Made by a program: the position numbers and the translations under genes
In this document: positions 60,023-64,000 of the stretch, piece by piece
How the letters are laid out: every line of letters starts with the position of its first letter
Numbering within the stretch: position 1 is the first letter of the stretch
The notes under the pieces: generated by a model
What the model was told of the DNA's origin: nothing
Databases searched by the model: none
What the model saw: the letters and a program-made list of their open reading frames with translations, nothing else
Assembly (NCBI GenBank): GCA_963277665.1
Contig: OY728119.1
Coordinates: 315,352,206-315,416,205, forward strand
DNA from: Viscum album
Taxonomy: Eukaryota > Streptophyta > Magnoliopsida > Santalales > Viscaceae
Length of the DNA: 64,000 nt
Direction of reading: 5' to 3'

Positions 60023-63000
60023 TATAACACCCCTGATCCTAGTATCCCATATTCAGTGGTTACTCCATTATATTGGTACAATATACATGTAATCATAACA
60101 AAAAGGACCAAACATTTTATTAGTTTTGAAAAACTATATGCATACTGTAACCTTACATTACATTTAAAAATATTAAATACAACATAGAGAATATTTTTAG
60201 GACACCATTATTCTTCTAGATTATCATTGGATATCATTCATAATAAACATCTTGGAATCATGGCCCCATCCTTCAATTACTAATTACAATACGTTCCTCA
60301 TATTAAAGTGTATAAATATCATCTACATATACATGTCTATTGAAAATATCAATGAAAATGTAAATATATTTCTCAATTAAGTAAACATAATCACAAACCA
60401 TCCAGATTAATATGGTGAATGGTATCAAAATTTTATATCCCCAGTCAAACTAATCAATAAACATATAATAAAATATGGTAGATGGTATCATATGAAATAA
60501 ACTTTAATGAACAATAATATTCAAAAAGTAATATTTAAATAGGTGAAAATAATTTCAAAGGAATCATTGAATAATAATTGATGAAAATACCCTTTTCACT
60601 TTGAAAATCACTCATGTTTAAAACACCATTATATTATAAAATATTTTTTTTAATATAACCTTGTAAATATTTAATGTAATCACCAAAACTTTAAGGCATC
60701 GTGATGGTTGTAAAATCTTCTCATGTTGTATAAGTTAAAAAACCTTCATTCTGTATTTTTTTAGAAAAGTCTCATTGAACATTGTTTAGAAAGAAAAAAA
60801 TATACCTTTCAAATTGTTTTGTAAAAAAAGTAAAACAACATTAAAAATGATATAAAACTATCATATAAGAATATTAAAAACATTTTGGGAAATAAATTTA
60901 TAAATCATAGACATGGAATAAAAGGATAATTTTAAAGGAAACATTAAAAAGATAGTTTTAAAATAATATCACTTATAAATATTATATCATTGAAGTGATC
61001 ATTAATAAAATAAAAAAAATATGTGTATTCACTTTAAATCCATATAATATATTTGAAATTAATTTCCCAAATAATATTATAATGACATAATAAAGTAAGT
61101 ATAAATTTAATCCAAAGAAGTAAAATTATGTTAATAATTCCCTTACCATATTATAATGAGTTGAATCGTATTCCCCAAAAGGTAATAATTAACAATTGAA
61201 AAAAAAATTATACCATAAATATAATGAGATTAATGACATAATATATCAAACAAAATTATATACACCACACCCAAGAAGTAAGTGGTGAATAAGTCATATA
61301 TCTCAAATAAGTAAAAGGGAGATGAGATAACCCTTACCCCAGGCTTAACATTAGTTTTATATACCATAACATCATCTATAATAGTTTAAATAATGTTATT
61401 AATTAATTAAAGAACTATAATAATATTTATAATACCATATATGATAATTTTATAATATCTTAACATCCATTTATTAATAATATTTCATTATTTTCATTGT
61501 TTTGGATGTGTTCATTTCAAGGTTTCATGATCACTTCATTTGTGTATAATTTTGGATTTTCATATCAAATTGAAATAAAATTCTAGAAGTGAAACTAAAT
61601 GGTTTTCATTCAAATAAATAATTTTATATGGTCCCATGTATCATTTTCTTACATGAGTATTATTCATTTGATAAAAAATTAATGATAAACATTTATTTTA
61701 TTTTGGTTGTTTTTTTGAACATCACGAACTAATTTCGTATTATTTAATATTATGTGTTTATATTAGTCATAGAACATGAAATGTGTTATAATATAACTTT
61801 TAAAATCATATTTAACTATAATAATACTTATATGACCATCCATGACGGTGGAAATGAAAAATTAAAAAACATTATTCATAGAGACAATTAACAGGTATAA
61901 TTTGGACAATAGTTTCATTTTGTTGAATAAGTGGAGATACAAAAAATGGATATAAGAACATCCAATAGAAACATGAAGCTATGGAATATAAATTATTCTG
62001 GAGTTACTATTCCTTTATTTATAAAAGAGGTGAGTAGAAATTACAAGAAGAAAATAAAATAAGCGAGGTGGTTTTAGAAAATTACCACTTGAATATCACC
62101 TTTTTTATGGATCACTAAGAAACATTGAAAATGATATTTCAGTGAGACCAGAATTACATTGATGCGGGGATAGTATATAAAATATGTTTTGGAAGATATT
62201 TGGATAGATTCATATATTTTGAGAAGAAATGGGTTGGTGGGGTGGTATTTATACTTGAGGTGGGGTGGTTTTAAGTGATTAGATTATTATTATTTTTTAA
62301 TTAATGTAAACCACAATGATGTGGCATTAATTTACATGAATTTGGATGATAATTATTATTTTTTAGGTTTTTAGGTTCTATAAATATATCAAAATCCATT
62401 AAATGTTGTCATTTTTAGGTATTTATGCCTTTACCTTTTAATTTTATCCTCTTTCATTATTTTACCTGTACTGCGATAAATCTTTCATTTTACCATGGTA
62501 AATTTGTTATGCCTAAAAATGAAAATTAAATTACTACATAATTTTAAAATTATGATTAAAAATATCAAAATTCTTTTTACCAAATTCAATTCACATAATT
62601 GGAAAATTTTTATTTAAAATTAGTCCCACAGATGCAACGGGAAAGCGAGTTTTATAGTGAAAATGTTCAAAAGATTGAAATGTTTTTATATCAAATTTCA
62701 TTGTGAATTTTATTTTAATGACATAAAGTTTTTTATTGATGTATAATTTAAATAATTATACTTTAAAACTTATTTAAAATATAATTTCCCAATATAAATG
62801 TTTTTTAAAAAAATGAATTTTTCTATTAAAATTCATTATTTTTTCAATATTCCTCAAAAAAATAAAACTTCCCACAAAATTAAAACAATTCGCCCTAAAA
62901 TAATTTTTATATTATTATTTTAAAAAATAAGTTTATTATTTCAAATAAAATTTATTAAAGTGTCTAAATATTGTTTTAAAATAGGTGAGTCATCAAAGGT

Positions 63001-63430
63001 GGTAAAATTGTAATTTATCTAAATATAGGTTTTTACGCTTAAAATTGTATTTATTTCTATTATTAAGCATATTAAAATTTTTGTATGAATTTAAAATAAT
63101 TTTATTGGATATATAACATATAAATTTCATAAATATGTTTCCCAAAAATTTATTGATTTAATTTATTAACATAAAATGCCATTATGGACATAAAATTAGT
63201 TTTCGATAAAAAATGTCCTTTATGTTCAATTTGTTTGTATTTTAATTTATAATTAATTGGTAACTAATTAATTCACTTTATAAATAGGTGTAAAATTTAT
63301 TTTTCCAATTTATTTAATCTTATTTATTCCCTCCATTCCAAGGGCTGGGTGATAACTATTTCAATTAAATAATAATATTTAATTGTTTGTTTAAGCTATG
63401 TGTTCTGTGTAATGTAAGCTATCAGGTATA
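60023..63430 (-). mobile_element. Minus-strand gypsy LTR copy C
   Basis: Pairs with copy B without the CACTA insertion. The left edge TTATAACACCCCTGATCC is, on the minus strand, GGGGTGTTATA, a plausible LTR end next to the interior. The right part contains GATAACTATTTCAATTAAAT and AATAATATTTAAT, which match copy B near 57955-58000. The outer edge is not defined, because similarity fades near 63430. Confidence 0.65.
62246..62253 (-). promoter_or_regulatory. TATA box of LTR copy C
   Basis: TATAAATA on the minus strand within AAGTATAAATACCACCCC. Its position, about 0.9 kb upstream of the ACCCTTACC donor-like word, parallels the chromovirus LTR layout. Confidence 0.5.
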
Positions 63431-64000
63431 ATGACCCATACATTACATACATTGTTATTACTTCAGAATTGAAGCACACTTATTACAACATATAAAAAAA
63501 CCAAGAAAGGACTGTATAGGTATAGTGTCTTTAGAAACTGAGAAACATAAACAACAGGTTCATAAAGTATCTACTTTGCCTCCCATTTTTTTCATCATAT
63601 CTAGAGTCCCTTTTTGGAATATTCTACTTAATAACCTTCTTCCTGACCTGGGGAAATAAAACATACAAAAGGGTGAGCTCAAATGCTCAGTAAGGGTAAA
63701 CAAAATAATTATCAATCACATCATATACATAAGAACATAACTTATGGAAATATTAACCTGCAAAAGAGATCATAATTTCATATCATGGGATAAATCAAAA
63801 TAGTGAAATCTAATCCCAATATTCATAACTTAAAACATGAAACTTTGTGGTATACACAAATAATCATATAGAATCATTTCTTATTTGTCAAGACTCATTG
63901 CCAAGACTATCTTAGTGGACAAAGTCCATTTCTGAAGCGAGTTCACTCCCCGTTTCAGTCCTGTTTCACTGAACCGGTGTAACCTACCGTTCCAGCCATG
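63431..64000. other. LTR-like sequence running off the window
   Basis: Contains CCTGGGGAAATAAAACATAC and GGGTGAGCTCAAATGCTCAG followed by TAAGGGTAAAC, related to 29570-29645. The last 100 bases are more GC-rich (GAACCGGTGTAACC near 63974). It may belong to copy C or to a further LTR beyond the window. No coding domain. Confidence 0.4.

Noticed and set aside
1..64000. CRISPR arrays, bacterial operons, rRNA genes, intact tRNA genes
   Set aside because: No regular short repeats with unique spacers, no operon structure and no rRNA signature were seen; the only tRNA-like sequence is the armless relic in the CACTA element.

Overview
This window looks like intergenic, repeat-filled nuclear DNA of a seed plant with a large genome. 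It is strongly AT-rich. I found no intact gene of any kind and no convincing host gene. Almost everything I can identify is a decayed plant transposable element: Ty3/gypsy elements of the chromovirus and Athila/Tat/Ogre types, Ty1/copia elements, L1-type LINEs with DUF4283 and RNase H domains, and CACTA DNA transposons. That mix, the tRNA-iMet-type primer sites and the plant-type chromodomain point to a plant. The species cannot be named from the sequence.

Layout. 1-4 kb: a probable CACTA-type element (966-3966) with an interior of about 1.5 kb of TAA/TTAA-like low-complexity sequence. 4.7-6.1 kb: a copia LTR end, primer site and gag relic. 8.6-11.2 kb: an Athila/Tat-type gypsy pol relic (protease, RT, RNase H). 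11.6-13.6 kb: a LINE ORF1 (DUF4283 plus zinc knuckle) that keeps one frame through six stops. 13.6-14.2 kb: a tandem repeat of about 100 bp. 16.9-24.0 kb: a minus-strand gypsy relic, with direct repeats at both ends, a gag in the middle and a minisatellite with an alternating 46/58-bp beat. 24-28 kb: an old minus-strand LTR. 31.76-43.67 kb: a complete but dead chromovirus with 3.6-kb LTRs and a perfect GATAG target duplication. It sits just upstream of the primer site of a SIRE-like copia relic that resumes at 43.7 kb and runs to 50.05 kb, itself broken by 45.9-48.5 kb. 50.05-53.6 kb: a minus-strand, 5'-truncated LINE ORF2. 53.8-63.4 kb: a minus-strand gypsy derivative with two LTRs but only 2 kb of interior holding gag fragments. 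A CACTA element (55957-56853, ATA duplication) is inserted in its left LTR, next to the LTR core promoter.

The elements are stacked insertions rather than cooperating genes. Readable nesting: the copia is older than the chromovirus inside it, and the left LTR of the 54-63 kb element is older than its CACTA insertion. The least ordinary signals are a possible intron or mini-exon arrangement inside the long chromovirus LTR, with one donor-like motif also present in three related LTRs; the hairpin ladder and tRNA-like relic inside the CACTA element; and the higher-order minisatellite at 22 kb. I see no sign of a new gene system. All domain calls are by-eye readings of translated sequence, without database searches.
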